Shown here one piece after another: positions 16,212-25,758 of a stretch of DNA of 64,000 nucleotides; positions within the stretch are counted from its first letter, which is position 1, and each line of letters opens with the position of its first letter. The notes below the pieces were generated by a model that had not been told where the DNA came from, did not search any database, and saw nothing but the letters and a program-made list of their open reading frames with translations. The stretch covers positions 145,418 through 209,417 of the forward strand of contig JAJZVV010000004.1 of the NCBI GenBank assembly GCA_021845595.1. Reading direction: 5' to 3'. A program made the translations under genes and the position numbers. Origin of the DNA: Pseudomonadota bacterium (lineage in GTDB: Bacteria; Pseudomonadota; Alphaproteobacteria; Acetobacterales; Acetobacteraceae).

Positions 16212-18374
16212 TCAGCCGATCCCGGCCGCCGCCGGCAAGGGCAAGCTCGTGCCCTGCTCGACGAGCCGGCGAAGCTCCTCGGCCGGCACCGGGGGACTGA
16301 GATAGTAACCCTGGATTTCGTCGCAGCCGTCGGCGGCAAGCTGGGTGAATTGCTCGACCGTCTCCACACCTTCTGCAATCACGTCGAGATTGAGATTATG
16401 CCCAAGACCTATGATCGCCCGAACGATCGTCGTATCCGACGGATCTGTTTTCAGGTGTCTGATGAAAGACTGATCGATCTTGATTCTCGTGATCGGGAAA
16501 TTCTTGATGTAGCTGAGAGAAGAATACCCGGTTCCGAAATCATCGATCGACAGCCCGATGCCCAGTGCCTGTAGTTCGCGCAGCGTAGCGGCCACCGACT
16601 CGGCATTTTCCATCAGGATATTCTCCGTCAGCTCCAGGTCCAGGAGCGTCGGATCGAGACCGGTCTCCTCGATCGCGGCAACGACGAGAGCAATGACGTC
16701 CTGCTTTCGGAATTGTACCGGGGAAAGATTAACAGAACAGCGGAGCGGCGGCAACCCGAGCCGTTGCCAGCGCGCGGCCTGGGCGCAGGCCTCGCGCAGA
16801 ACCCAGGCGTTGAGGGGTACGATAAGCCCGTTCTCCTCCGCCAGCGGCAGGAATTCGCCCGGCCGCACCAGCCCGATGCCCGGCCGGTTCCAGCGCAGCA
16901 GTGCCTCCACACCGATGATCCGGCCGGTGCGCAGATTCATCTGAGGCTGATAGTGCAGGACGAACTGCTCGCGCGCGATACCGGCGCGCAAGTCCGCCTC
17001 CAGGCGCACCGCCTCGAAGGCGCGGCGATTCATGTCGGCGACATAGAAGCGGAATGTATTGCCGCCCTCTTCCTTGGCCCGATACATGGCCATGTCGGCA
17101 TTGCGCAGCAACTCATCGACGCCGTTCGCGTCGGCCGGATGAAGCGTGATGCCGACGCTCGCCGTCAGGCCCAGCTCCTGCCCCTCGCAGTGAAACGGTT
17201 CGGCGAGGGTCTCGATCACCCGCTGCGCCAGGTTTTCCGCATCCTCGCGCCGCGATAGCTGGGTCTGCAGGATCGCGAACTCATCGCCGCCGAGGCGGGC
17301 GACCGTATCGCAGTCGCGCGCCGTCTCACGCAACCGCTTCGCCACCGCCTGCAGGAGACGATCGCCCAGATGGTGTCCGAGCACGTCGTTCATGCCCTTG
17401 AACCGATCCAGATCGAGGAACAGAAGGGCAAACATATGGTCGCCGCGGCGTCCACGCGCCAGTTCGCGCTGCAACCGGTTGCGCAGCAGGGTGCGATTGG
17501 GCAGGTTCGTCAGAACGTCGTGGTGCGCGAGATGGCGCAGGCGGCTTTCGGCCTGCTTGCGCTCGGTGATATCCAGCGAGGTCGTCAGCACGCTCGCGAC
17601 GACCTGGGCGGCATCGCGCAGGGGCGATTTGGTGGTGAGGAAGACCCGCGCCCGTCCCGCGCGATCGATCACCTCCTCCTCGAAGCTCGGCAGGGCACGG
17701 CCGGACTCGAAGACCATGCGGTCGAGCGCCTGGCTGCGCTCCCGATGCGCCGGGCCGAACATCGTGGTGGCATCCTTGCCGACACACCGCAGCGGGTCGA
17801 TGCCGAGAACTTCGGCCTGGTAGGCGTTGACGAACTGGCAGCGACCCGCCGCGTCGACCGCACTGATCATGGCCGGGACGGTGTCGATCACCTGCGCCAA
17901 GCGCTCACGGCTGTCGCGCAACTCGGCCTCGCGCGAGCGCTCGCTGTCCTTGAGTTCCCGCTCCAGCATCATCGCCCGGCTGCGGATGATCTGCTGCTGG
18001 CGGCCGAGCTTGAGCAGATTCCGCGCGCGCACCAGGAATTCCTGATGATCCACCGGACTTTGCAGGAAGTCGGTCGCTCCGGCTTCCAGCGCGCGCAGGC
18101 GGAAGCTGCGATCCTCGTAGACGGTGATGACGATGACCGGCACATCCGCGCCACCGGGGCCGGCGCGCAGCCGGCGGGTGAACTCGGCACCGTCCATGCC
18201 GGGCATCTTGTAGTCGGTGATGATGAGATCCGGCGTGTGCTCCGCCGTCCAGTCCAGCGCCCCCTGCGGATCGCCGAAGGCCTGCACGGTCAGGCCGTCT
18301 TCCAGCGAGGCTGCAAGGCGCGAGAAGATATTCCGGTTGGTGACCCGGTCATCGAGAATAACGATCACCGGCAT
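16212..18374 (-). CDS. Response regulator REC-PAS-GGDEF-EAL (c-di-GMP turnover)
   Basis: A 720-residue cytoplasmic regulator. Domains in order: receiver (MPVIVILDDRVTNRNIF, Asp54 in IITDYKMPGMDG), PAS (about 155-280, ending SLDITERKQAE), GGDEF with intact LGGDEFAIL (cyclase active site) and EAL with intact GVEALLRW plus the downstream ENILMEN, IDDFGTGYSSL and AEGVET motifs (phosphodiesterase). Both catalytic sites look functional, so net activity cannot be told from sequence. The N-terminal receiver resembles that of RpfG, whose output is HD-GYP. It is the first gene of the pair with the hybrid kinase, whose Hpt domain is the likely phosphodonor. Confidence 0.9.
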   Translation of the reverse strand: MPVIVILDDRVTNRNIFSRLAASLEDGLTVQAFGDPQGALDWTAEHTPDLIITDYKMPGMDGAEFTRRLRAGPGGADVPVIVITVYEDRSFRLRALEAGATDFLQSPVDHQEFLVRARNLLKLGRQQQIIRSRAMMLERELKDSERSREAELRDSRERLAQVIDTVPAMISAVDAAGRCQFVNAYQAEVLGIDPLRCVGKDATTMFGPAHRERSQALDRMVFESGRALPSFEEEVIDRAGRARVFLTTKSPLRDAAQVVASVLTTSLDITERKQAESRLRHLAHHDVLTNLPNRTLLRNRLQRELARGRRGDHMFALLFLDLDRFKGMNDVLGHHLGDRLLQAVAKRLRETARDCDTVARLGGDEFAILQTQLSRREDAENLAQRVIETLAEPFHCEGQELGLTASVGITLHPADANGVDELLRNADMAMYRAKEEGGNTFRFYVADMNRRAFEAVRLEADLRAGIAREQFVLHYQPQMNLRTGRIIGVEALLRWNRPGIGLVRPGEFLPLAEENGLIVPLNAWVLREACAQAARWQRLGLPPLRCSVNLSPVQFRKQDVIALVVAAIEETGLDPTLLDLELTENILMENAESVAATLRELQALGIGLSIDDFGTGYSSLSYIKNFPITRIKIDQSFIRHLKTDPSDTTIVRAIIGLGHNLNLDVIAEGVETVEQFTQLAADGCDEIQGYYLSPPVPAEELRRLVEQGTSLPLPAAAGIG

Positions 18375-18622
18375 GACGCGATCACCATGGCGACGGACCG
18401 GACGGATCGCCGTCCGCCCGAACTGCGATTTTCATGCCTTGGACAATCCGGTTTTCTCGCCATCAAGTCATCCGAAAATCGCGCCATCTCCAGGAAAACA
18501 CGCCGACCGCGCACGCGACCGGGCTCCACGAGACGCCCACCCCCTCGTTGCGTCACCGGGCAACGATTCGAACCTCTAGCACGAGACCATGACCGGTTCG
18601 TCAACACGGGCGCATGCGCGGC

Positions 18623-19072
18623 TCAGTCCATCGCCTCGTCGGCCAGTTCGGCCAGGCGGCGGCGCAGGGTCTCGGGCAAATGGCTGGCGCGGCGGGTCGT
18701 CTCGTCCATCAGCACCATCACGCTCTCGGCCGTCGCCGCGCAGCGATCGCCCCGGAACAGGCCCTGGCCAAGGGTGAACGAACTGCGACCGAGCCCCAGC
18801 AGCGTCGTGCCGATCTCGACGCGATCGCCCCAGCCCAGCTCGGCGCGAAAATCCAGCTCGAGCCGGGCGATGACGAAGCCGTAGCCGGGCGGCGCAAGCC
18901 CGCCATTCCCATACAGAAAGGCCACCCGCCCGCTTTCGCAGAAGGTTGCGAAGACGGCGTTGTTCACGTGCCCCTGCCGGTCGGTATCGGAGTAGCGCGC
19001 GCGCTCGTCGGTCCAGAATCGGTAGCTGCTCCGATCCGCCAGCGAAGCCTGCCGCCGCCCGATTTCCGTCAT
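18623..19072 (-). CDS. Acyl-CoA thioesterase, 4HBT hotdog family
   Basis: A 149-residue single hotdog domain. The motif YSDTDRQGHVNNAV (27-40) with Asp31 matches the 4-hydroxybenzoyl-CoA thioesterase/YbgC-like group, in which the Asp acts in thioester hydrolysis. The likely substrate is an acyl-CoA, but which one cannot be told. ATG 19072 is chosen because GGGGGAG lies 4-10 bases before it; an in-frame ATG at 19090 would place that site inside the gene. It follows the PLP decarboxylase by 65 bp in the same direction. The 248 bp downstream, up to the response regulator gene, holds no gene that I can support. Confidence 0.82.
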   Translation of the reverse strand: MTEIGRRQASLADRSSYRFWTDERARYSDTDRQGHVNNAVFATFCESGRVAFLYGNGGLAPPGYGFVIARLELDFRAELGWGDRVEIGTTLLGLGRSSFTLGQGLFRGDRCAATAESVMVLMDETTRRASHLPETLRRRLAELADEAMD

Positions 19073-19137
19073 CCGCTCCCCCTCGACCATGGTTCGCACG
19101 GCCAGTTTAGCCCAGGCCCGCCGGCGCCGCCATGTCT

Positions 19138-20625
19138 TCACATGCGATCGCGTGCAAGGGGCGTGCCGGCAAGCCGCAACGCCCCCGTCTCCAGCACCGA
19201 ATCCACCAACGCATCGGCGTCCGCCACCCGGGTGCGGTGGTTGACGATCGCGGCCCGGATGGCGAGCTGCCCGCCCAGAATCGTCGTCGAGGGGGCCGCG
19301 CGCCCCGATTCCTGGACGTCCGCCACGATTTCGGCATTGAAGCGGTCGACGTCCCACCCATCGGGCGCCCGATGGCGAAAGCATACAATGTTGAGTGGCA
19401 CGGGCGCCAGCCGCTCGAGCGCCGGCTCGGCATCGACCCGCGCCGCCAGCGCCCGCGCCACGGCGCAACAATGCGCGATCACCGCCCCGATCCGCTCGGT
19501 GCCGTAGGCACGCAGCGTCATCCAGACCTTGAGCGCGCGGAACCCGCGCGAGAGGTCGGGCCCGATATCGCAGGGCCAGGGCGCGCCGCCGGCCAGCCCC
19601 CTCGCGGACGGCTGGAGATAGGCGAGGCTCTGGGCGAAGGTAGCCAGCGCCGCCGCAGGCTCGCGTACCAGAATGCAGCCGGCGTCGTAGGGCACCTGCG
19701 CCCATTTATGGAAGTCGAGCGCCACCGAGTCCGCCGCCTCGATGCCGTCGAGCAGCGGCCGCAGCGCCGGGGCGCAGGCCGCGAGGGCACCGAACGCGCC
19801 ATCGACGTGGAACCACAGACGTTGAGCTTGGGCGAGCGCGGCCAGCCGGGCGAGGTCATCGGTGGCCCCGATATCGACGCTGCCGGCGGTGCCAATGACG
19901 AGAAAGGGCAGCATTCCGCCAGCGCGGTCGCGCGCGATCTGCTCGGCCAGCGCGGCACAGTCGATCCGGCCCGCTGCGTCCGTCGGCACCAGGCGCAGCG
20001 CGTCCCGGCCGAGCCCGGCGATCTCGAAGGCGCGCGGGATGCAGCCATGGGCCGCGGTGGAGGCGTAGCCGGCGAGCCTCGCGCCGCCGAGCCCGTGGCG
20101 ACGGACCTCGGGGCCGAGGGCGGCGGTGCGGGCGAGCAGAACCCCGACGAGGTTGGCCATCGAACTGCCGGTGAGGAGCAGACCGGTGCTGCTCGCTGGC
20201 AGGCCGAGCAGCGAAGCGGTCCAGGCGATCACCTGCCGCTCGACCAGGATCGGCGCGTGATCGCGCCCGCCGAGATTGGCATTCAGCCCGCCGGCCAGCA
20301 GCTCCGCGAGCATGCCGACGGCGGTGCCGCCGCCATGCACCCAGCCCATGAAACCGGGATGCGGGTTGCCGGTGGCATACGGCAGCACGAGGGCGCGGAA
20401 CTCCTCGTAGACGGCCGCGAGATCCTCGCCCGCGCGCGGCAGCTCGCCCTGCAGGGCCGCGCGTGCCTCTGCTGGCATCGGCTGCCAGACCGGGCCGGCG
20501 CGCAGGCCGGCGATGTGGTCGAACATGTCGTCCAGCATGCGGTGCCCGAGTGCGCGCAGGTCAGTCCAGCCATCGGGGTCGAGGCTCGGCTCGGGCTCGC
20601 TCACGATGATCGCACTCCCTGGCAT
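19138..20625 (-). CDS. PLP-dependent group II decarboxylase (aromatic-L-amino-acid decarboxylase-like)
   Basis: A 495-residue fold-type I enzyme. It has the family's N-terminal NPHPGFMGWVHGGGTAVGML block, TGSSMANLVGV (contacts PLP phosphate), HVDGAFGA (His273, Asp275 stack on and bind the PLP ring), and the Schiff-base Lys307 in LDFHKWAQVPYDAG. It therefore probably decarboxylates an amino acid; the substrate (aromatic amino acid, glutamate, aspartate, diaminobutyrate) is not settled by sequence. It is divergent, with a 41-bp gap, from a dehalogenase-like hydrolase, which suggests shared control. The start at 20625 is an ATG with a modest ribosome site. Confidence 0.85.
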   Translation of the reverse strand: MPGSAIIVSEPEPSLDPDGWTDLRALGHRMLDDMFDHIAGLRAGPVWQPMPAEARAALQGELPRAGEDLAAVYEEFRALVLPYATGNPHPGFMGWVHGGGTAVGMLAELLAGGLNANLGGRDHAPILVERQVIAWTASLLGLPASSTGLLLTGSSMANLVGVLLARTAALGPEVRRHGLGGARLAGYASTAAHGCIPRAFEIAGLGRDALRLVPTDAAGRIDCAALAEQIARDRAGGMLPFLVIGTAGSVDIGATDDLARLAALAQAQRLWFHVDGAFGALAACAPALRPLLDGIEAADSVALDFHKWAQVPYDAGCILVREPAAALATFAQSLAYLQPSARGLAGGAPWPCDIGPDLSRGFRALKVWMTLRAYGTERIGAVIAHCCAVARALAARVDAEPALERLAPVPLNIVCFRHRAPDGWDVDRFNAEIVADVQESGRAAPSTTILGGQLAIRAAIVNHRTRVADADALVDSVLETGALRLAGTPLARDRM

Positions 20626-20666
20626 GGCGAGGATGGTATAGATCGGAGAGGGGAGGATCGACGCAC
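20626..20666. promoter_or_regulatory. Very short divergent promoter region (PLP decarboxylase / dehalogenase-like hydrolase)
   Basis: Only 41 bp separate the two start codons. The rightward side includes GGAGAGGGGAGG, the ribosome site of the hydrolase. Both genes must therefore have overlapping promoters, or promoters lying inside the opposite coding sequence. Confidence 0.4.
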
Positions 20667-21563
20667 ATGTTCTTCGAGGGCTTCACCGACACGACCATCG
20701 CAACACCGGCCGGGCGGGTGCGCCTGCGGCACAATCTCGACCATGGCGGCGCCGGCCGCCCGCCGCTGCTGCTGCTGCATGGCAACCCGCAGACCAGCGC
20801 CATGTGGCACCACGTGGCGCCGGCGCTCGGCGAGCGCTTCGCCGTCGTCTGCCCGGACCTGCGGGGCTACGGCCGGAGCCTCAAGCCCGCCGCATCGCCC
20901 GACCACGCGGCCTACGCGAAGCGCGAAATGGCGGCCGACATGGTCGCGGTGATGGCGGCACTCGGCTTCACCCGCTTCCGCATCGGCAGCCACGACCGGG
21001 GCGCTCGGGTCGCTCACCGCCTCGCGCTCGACTTCCCGGAGCGGGTCGAGCGGCTGGCGGTGCTCGACATCGTCCCGACGATCGAACATTTCGAGCGCGC
21101 CGACATGAACTTCGCGATGGGCTATTATCACTGGTTCTGGTTCGCCCAGAAGCATCCGTTCCCGGAAGTACTGATCAACGCCGCGCCGGAGATCTGGTTC
21201 GCCGCCCACACCGGGCGCGACACGACCCCGCCGGCCTTCTTCAGCCCCGATGCACTGTCGGAATACCTCGCAGCCGCGCGCGACCCCGGCGCGGTGATGG
21301 GCATGTGCGAGGATTACCGCGCCGCGGCGACGATCGATCTGGTTCATGACCGCGAAAGCCGCGGCGCCGGGCGGAAAGTGACCTGTCCGATGCTGGTGCT
21401 GTGGGGCGCGCGCAACAAGGTGGGGCAGTGGTACGATCCGCTCGCCATCTGGCGCAGCTATTGCACCGCGGAGGTCACCGGCGGTGCGATCGATTGCGGC
21501 CACTACATCCCCGAGGAAGCGCCGGCGGAGACGCTGGACTGGCTCGGCAAGTTCTTCGCCTGA
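20667..21563 (+). CDS. Haloacetate/fluoroacetate dehalogenase-like alpha/beta hydrolase
   Basis: A 298-residue alpha/beta hydrolase. Compared with fluoroacetate dehalogenase of Rhodopseudomonas (RPA1163: D110, R111, R114, D134, H155, W156, Y219, H280), this sequence has Asp110-Arg111-x-x-Arg114 in GSHDRGARVAH, Asp134 in VLDIVPT, His155-Trp156 in YYHWFW, Tyr217 in CEDYRAA, and His279 in DCGHYIP. So the nucleophile, both carboxylate-binding Arg residues, the triad and the halide pocket are all present. Hydrolysis of a 2-haloacetate to glycolate is the likely reaction; activity is inferred. A strong GGAGAGGGGAGG precedes ATG 20667. It is convergent with the first aminotransferase. Confidence 0.85.
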   Translation: MFFEGFTDTTIATPAGRVRLRHNLDHGGAGRPPLLLLHGNPQTSAMWHHVAPALGERFAVVCPDLRGYGRSLKPAASPDHAAYAKREMAADMVAVMAALGFTRFRIGSHDRGARVAHRLALDFPERVERLAVLDIVPTIEHFERADMNFAMGYYHWFWFAQKHPFPEVLINAAPEIWFAAHTGRDTTPPAFFSPDALSEYLAAARDPGAVMGMCEDYRAAATIDLVHDRESRGAGRKVTCPMLVLWGARNKVGQWYDPLAIWRSYCTAEVTGGAIDCGHYIPEEAPAETLDWLGKFFA

Positions 21564-21582
21564 CGGCCCAGCCCGGCCGGCG

Positions 21583-22785
21583 TCAGCTCAGGGCACGACA
21601 GAATTCGCCGATGCGCCGGCACGCCTCGGCCAGCGTCGTTTCATCGGCGGCGTAGCTGAGGCGGACATAGGGGCTCATGCCGAACGCAGCGCCATGGACC
21701 ACGGCGACGTGCTGCTCCTCCAGGAGCGCCATGGCGAAATCCTCGTCGGTGGCGAGGCGGCGCCCGCCAGCCGTGGTCTTGCCGAGACAGCCGGCGACGG
21801 ACGGGTAGACATAGAACGCGCCCTCGGGCCGATGGCAGGCGAGGCCGGGGGCGAGGTTCAGCGCCGCCACCACCTGGTCGCGCCGGCTGCGATAGATGGC
21901 GGCACGCTCGGCGACGAGATCCTGCGGGCCATCCAGCGCCGCCGCCGCCGCCGCCTGGGCCGGACCGGCGACCCCGGAGGTGGCCTGGCTCTGCATATTG
22001 ACCATCGCCCGCACGAGCGCCGGCGGACCGCCGCAGAACCCGACGCGCCATCCGGTCATCGCGTAGGTCTTGGAGACGCCGCTCACGGTCAGCGTGCGAT
22101 CCACCAGGCGCGGCTCGGCGGCGGCCATGGTCACATAGTCGAACCCGTCATAGATCAGGTGCTCGTACATGTCGTCGCACAGGATCCAGACCTCGGGGTG
22201 CGCCAGCATGACCTCCCCGAGCGCGGCCATCTCCGCCCGCGAACAGGCCGCACCGGTCGGATTGTTCGGGAAATTGAGAATCAGCCAGCGCGTGCGCGGC
22301 GTGATCGCGGCCGCGAGATCCTCCGGGCGCAGTCGGAAGCCGGCATTCTGCGGGCAGCTCACGAACACCGGGACGCCGCCGGCGAGTTGCGTCACCAGCG
22401 CGTAAGCGGACCAGTACGGCGCCGGGATCACCACCTCGTCGCCGGCGCCGACGGTGGCCATCAGTGCGTTGTAGATGATCTGCTTGCCGCCATTGGCGAC
22501 CATGATCTGATCGGGCGCGTAGTCCAGTCCGTTTTCGCGTTGGAACTTTCCCGCCACCGCCCGCTTCAGCGCCACCGTGCCATCGATGGGGGGATATTTC
22601 GTCTCCCCGCGCAACGCGGCCTCGTGCGCCGCCGCGATGGCGTGCGGCGGCGTCGGGAAATCCGGCTCGCCGATCGCCAGCGAAATCACCTCGATGCCCG
22701 CCGCCCGCATCGCCCGGGCGCGCTGGTTCATGGCGATCGTCGGCGCGACGTCGACCCGCGCGAGCCGGGGCGCGAAGCCCGGCAT
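21583..22785 (-). CDS. Aspartate-type aminotransferase, class I/II (copy 1)
   Basis: A 400-residue fold-type I PLP aminotransferase. Motifs: AIGEPDFPTPPHA, NGGKQIIYNALMA, PAPYWSAY (Tyr contacting PLP), NFPNNPTGA, DDMYEHLIYD, the Schiff-base Lys in SGVSKTYAMTGWRVGF, and the substrate-carboxylate Arg near the C-terminus in YVRLSYA. The pattern fits the I-gamma aspartate/prephenate aminotransferase group. An earlier ATG at 22830 would overlap the upstream gene by 40 bp; ATG 22785 leaves a 5-bp gap and gives the usual length. It is second in a tandem with a paralogue. Confidence 0.88.
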   Translation of the reverse strand: MPGFAPRLARVDVAPTIAMNQRARAMRAAGIEVISLAIGEPDFPTPPHAIAAAHEAALRGETKYPPIDGTVALKRAVAGKFQRENGLDYAPDQIMVANGGKQIIYNALMATVGAGDEVVIPAPYWSAYALVTQLAGGVPVFVSCPQNAGFRLRPEDLAAAITPRTRWLILNFPNNPTGAACSRAEMAALGEVMLAHPEVWILCDDMYEHLIYDGFDYVTMAAAEPRLVDRTLTVSGVSKTYAMTGWRVGFCGGPPALVRAMVNMQSQATSGVAGPAQAAAAAALDGPQDLVAERAAIYRSRRDQVVAALNLAPGLACHRPEGAFYVYPSVAGCLGKTTAGGRRLATDEDFAMALLEEQHVAVVHGAAFGMSPYVRLSYAADETTLAEACRRIGEFCRALS

Positions 22786-22790
22786 GCGGT

Positions 22791-24083
<1,293 letters not shown>

Positions 24084-24256
24084 TCAACGGCGCCGCTCTT
24101 AGACCTGCCTCGGCGCCGCGGCAACCGCCGGCCCGCCGCCTTCGCCATGACGTCGCCAAAGTCTCGCATCATCTGGACAGCCGGCGGCGCCCAAGGCTAG
24201 ACGCCTGGGCGGTGCGCCGCCAGCGTCTGTTCGCCTTCAGCGTGCATGGCACGATG

Positions 24257-24305
24257 GTTGCAGAGAGCCGTTGCACAGAGATGGTGTTGTAAAGAGGTCA
24301 TTGCA
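24257..24305 (+). repeat. Short direct repeats, GTTGYA-type
   Basis: Three copies of GTTGYAnAGAG-like sequence begin at 24257 (GTTGCAGAG), 24270 (GTTGCACAGAG) and 24286 (GTTGTAAAGAG), with a related ATTGCAAAA at 24300. Spacing is 13-16 bp. They lie about 70-120 bp before the glycosyltransferase start. A binding array is one possible reading. Confidence 0.35.
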
Positions 24306-24375
24306 AAATGGCCGGCGCCCGGCCGGCGCGGCCGATATGGAATGGCCCCCGCCGGGGCCGGCATGGAGTGGATGC

Positions 24376-25758
24376 TTGAGTCTGCTGCGAACCGTCTATC
24401 GGCGCCTGCCGATCCCGCCAGCCCAGCGGCAATGGCTGCGCAACCGTCTGCTCCGCACGCCGCGGCCGGCACCCGCGCTGCCCGAATCGACGCTCTTTTT
24501 CGACGGAACGGCGCCGGGAATGGCGGCGAGAGCCGCTCTCACCCGCCGGCTGCGCGCCTTCCCCCTGTTCTCGGCGTCCGACTACCGCGCCCTGCATCCG
24601 GACCTCGCGGCCAGCGGCGTCGACCCGCTCGAGCATTTCGTTCGCGACGGCGTGTGGGAGCGTCGTCCGTTTGCGCACCCGGATACCATCCGCCGTCGCG
24701 TCGAGGCGCTCGGCGACGTCGGCGCCATGGCCGGCGAGCCCGGCCCGGCCGATCTTTGCGGCCGCGAGATCGGCATCCATGTCAGCTCTCTCGGCAATTT
24801 CTTCATGCGCGAGATCGCCGATCTGCTCGCCGCCGACCTCGCCGGCGCCGGAGCGCATGTCGTGCGCGGCGACGAGCGCAGCGACCCCGCGGCCCGCAAG
24901 CGGGACTGCATCATCGTTGCGCCGCACGAATTCTTCCTGCTCGGCGAGGGCCGCGGCTGGGCCCGCGACGACATCGTCGCCTCAACCATTCTCTATGCGA
25001 CCGAGCAACCCGGCACGCGATGGTTTCGCGCCGGCCTGCCCTATGTCCTCGCCAGCCGTGGCGTGATCGAGAGCAACCAGCAGGCCTGGGACGTGTTCCG
25101 CTCCTCGGGCCTGCCGGCGCTGTTCTACTTCCCGGGCCATGCGGTGAACCCGCCGGTCGAGGCCGAGGCCGCGATCGCCCGGCACCCGCTGGTCCGCGCC
25201 TTGCCGGCGGCGGCGCACGACTTCAACCCGGACTCCGATCCCTGGTCGGCACGCCCAATCGCCATCGCCTATATCGGAGCGGAAAGCCACCGCCGGGAGG
25301 CGTTCCTCGCCGCCAACGCCGGCTTCCTCGCCGCGCATCCCTGCTTCATCCACAATGTCCGCGGCCACGGGATGCCGCTGGTCGCCGCCGGCGAAACCGA
25401 TCCCCGCCCGGCGCTCAACCGATATATCTACGGGCGCACCCGGATCGTGCTCAACATCCACCAGGACGAAGCGGCGTATTTCGAGTGGCACCGCATCGTC
25501 GTGCAGGGGATGTGGAACGGCGCGCTCGTGGTCAGCGAGACCTGCCTGCCGCATCCCCTGTTTCGACCGGGCACGCACTATCTCGAAGCCCCGATCGCCG
25601 AGATCCCCGCCCTGCTGGACTGGCTCCTGCACGCGCCCGCCGGGCAGACGATGGCCCGGCGCATCCTGGACAACGCGAGGGCCGTGCTGGCGAACGAGGC
25701 CTCGCGCGCGGCGATGGGCGCGCGGCTGGCCGGGTTCCTCACCAGCCATGACCGCTGA
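24376..25758 (+). CDS. Glycosyltransferase, CgeB-like (GT-B type)
   Basis: About 460 residues. An N-terminal cell-surface-glycan type repeat (SDYRALHPDLAASGVDPLEHF) precedes a domain that reads as a GT-B fold: REIGIHVSSLGNFFMREIADLL, then a C-terminal half with IAIAYIGAESHRREAFLAAN, YIYGRTRIVLNIHQDEAAYF and HRIVVQGMWNGALVVSETC, resembling the CgeB-like glycosyltransferase family. The sugar and acceptor are unknown. TTG 24376 is chosen because GGAG lies 7 bases before it; ATG 24337 has no ribosome site. A long open frame in the other phase (from 24246) is a shadow. The 3' end overlaps the next gene by 11 bp. Confidence 0.7.
   Translation: MSLLRTVYRRLPIPPAQRQWLRNRLLRTPRPAPALPESTLFFDGTAPGMAARAALTRRLRAFPLFSASDYRALHPDLAASGVDPLEHFVRDGVWERRPFAHPDTIRRRVEALGDVGAMAGEPGPADLCGREIGIHVSSLGNFFMREIADLLAADLAGAGAHVVRGDERSDPAARKRDCIIVAPHEFFLLGEGRGWARDDIVASTILYATEQPGTRWFRAGLPYVLASRGVIESNQQAWDVFRSSGLPALFYFPGHAVNPPVEAEAAIARHPLVRALPAAAHDFNPDSDPWSARPIAIAYIGAESHRREAFLAANAGFLAAHPCFIHNVRGHGMPLVAAGETDPRPALNRYIYGRTRIVLNIHQDEAAYFEWHRIVVQGMWNGALVVSETCLPHPLFRPGTHYLEAPIAEIPALLDWLLHAPAGQTMARRILDNARAVLANEASRAAMGARLAGFLTSHDR

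Noticed and set aside
13663..16305. Long open frame opposite the hybrid kinase (880 codons, plus strand)
   Set aside because: The kinase frame has all expected motifs; the opposite frame has none and is a shadow of it.
18541..18600. tRNA-like string GGTTCGAATC (minus strand) downstream of the thioesterase
   Set aside because: The flanking bases do not form a T-arm stem, and no acceptor or anticodon stems could be drawn. A 6-bp inverted repeat CGTTGC/GCAACG is next to it but has no U-tract.
24246..25751. Second open frame (501 codons) overlapping the CgeB-like glycosyltransferase
   Set aside because: It is rich in Arg and Pro with no motif; the other phase gives a protein with normal composition and family motifs.
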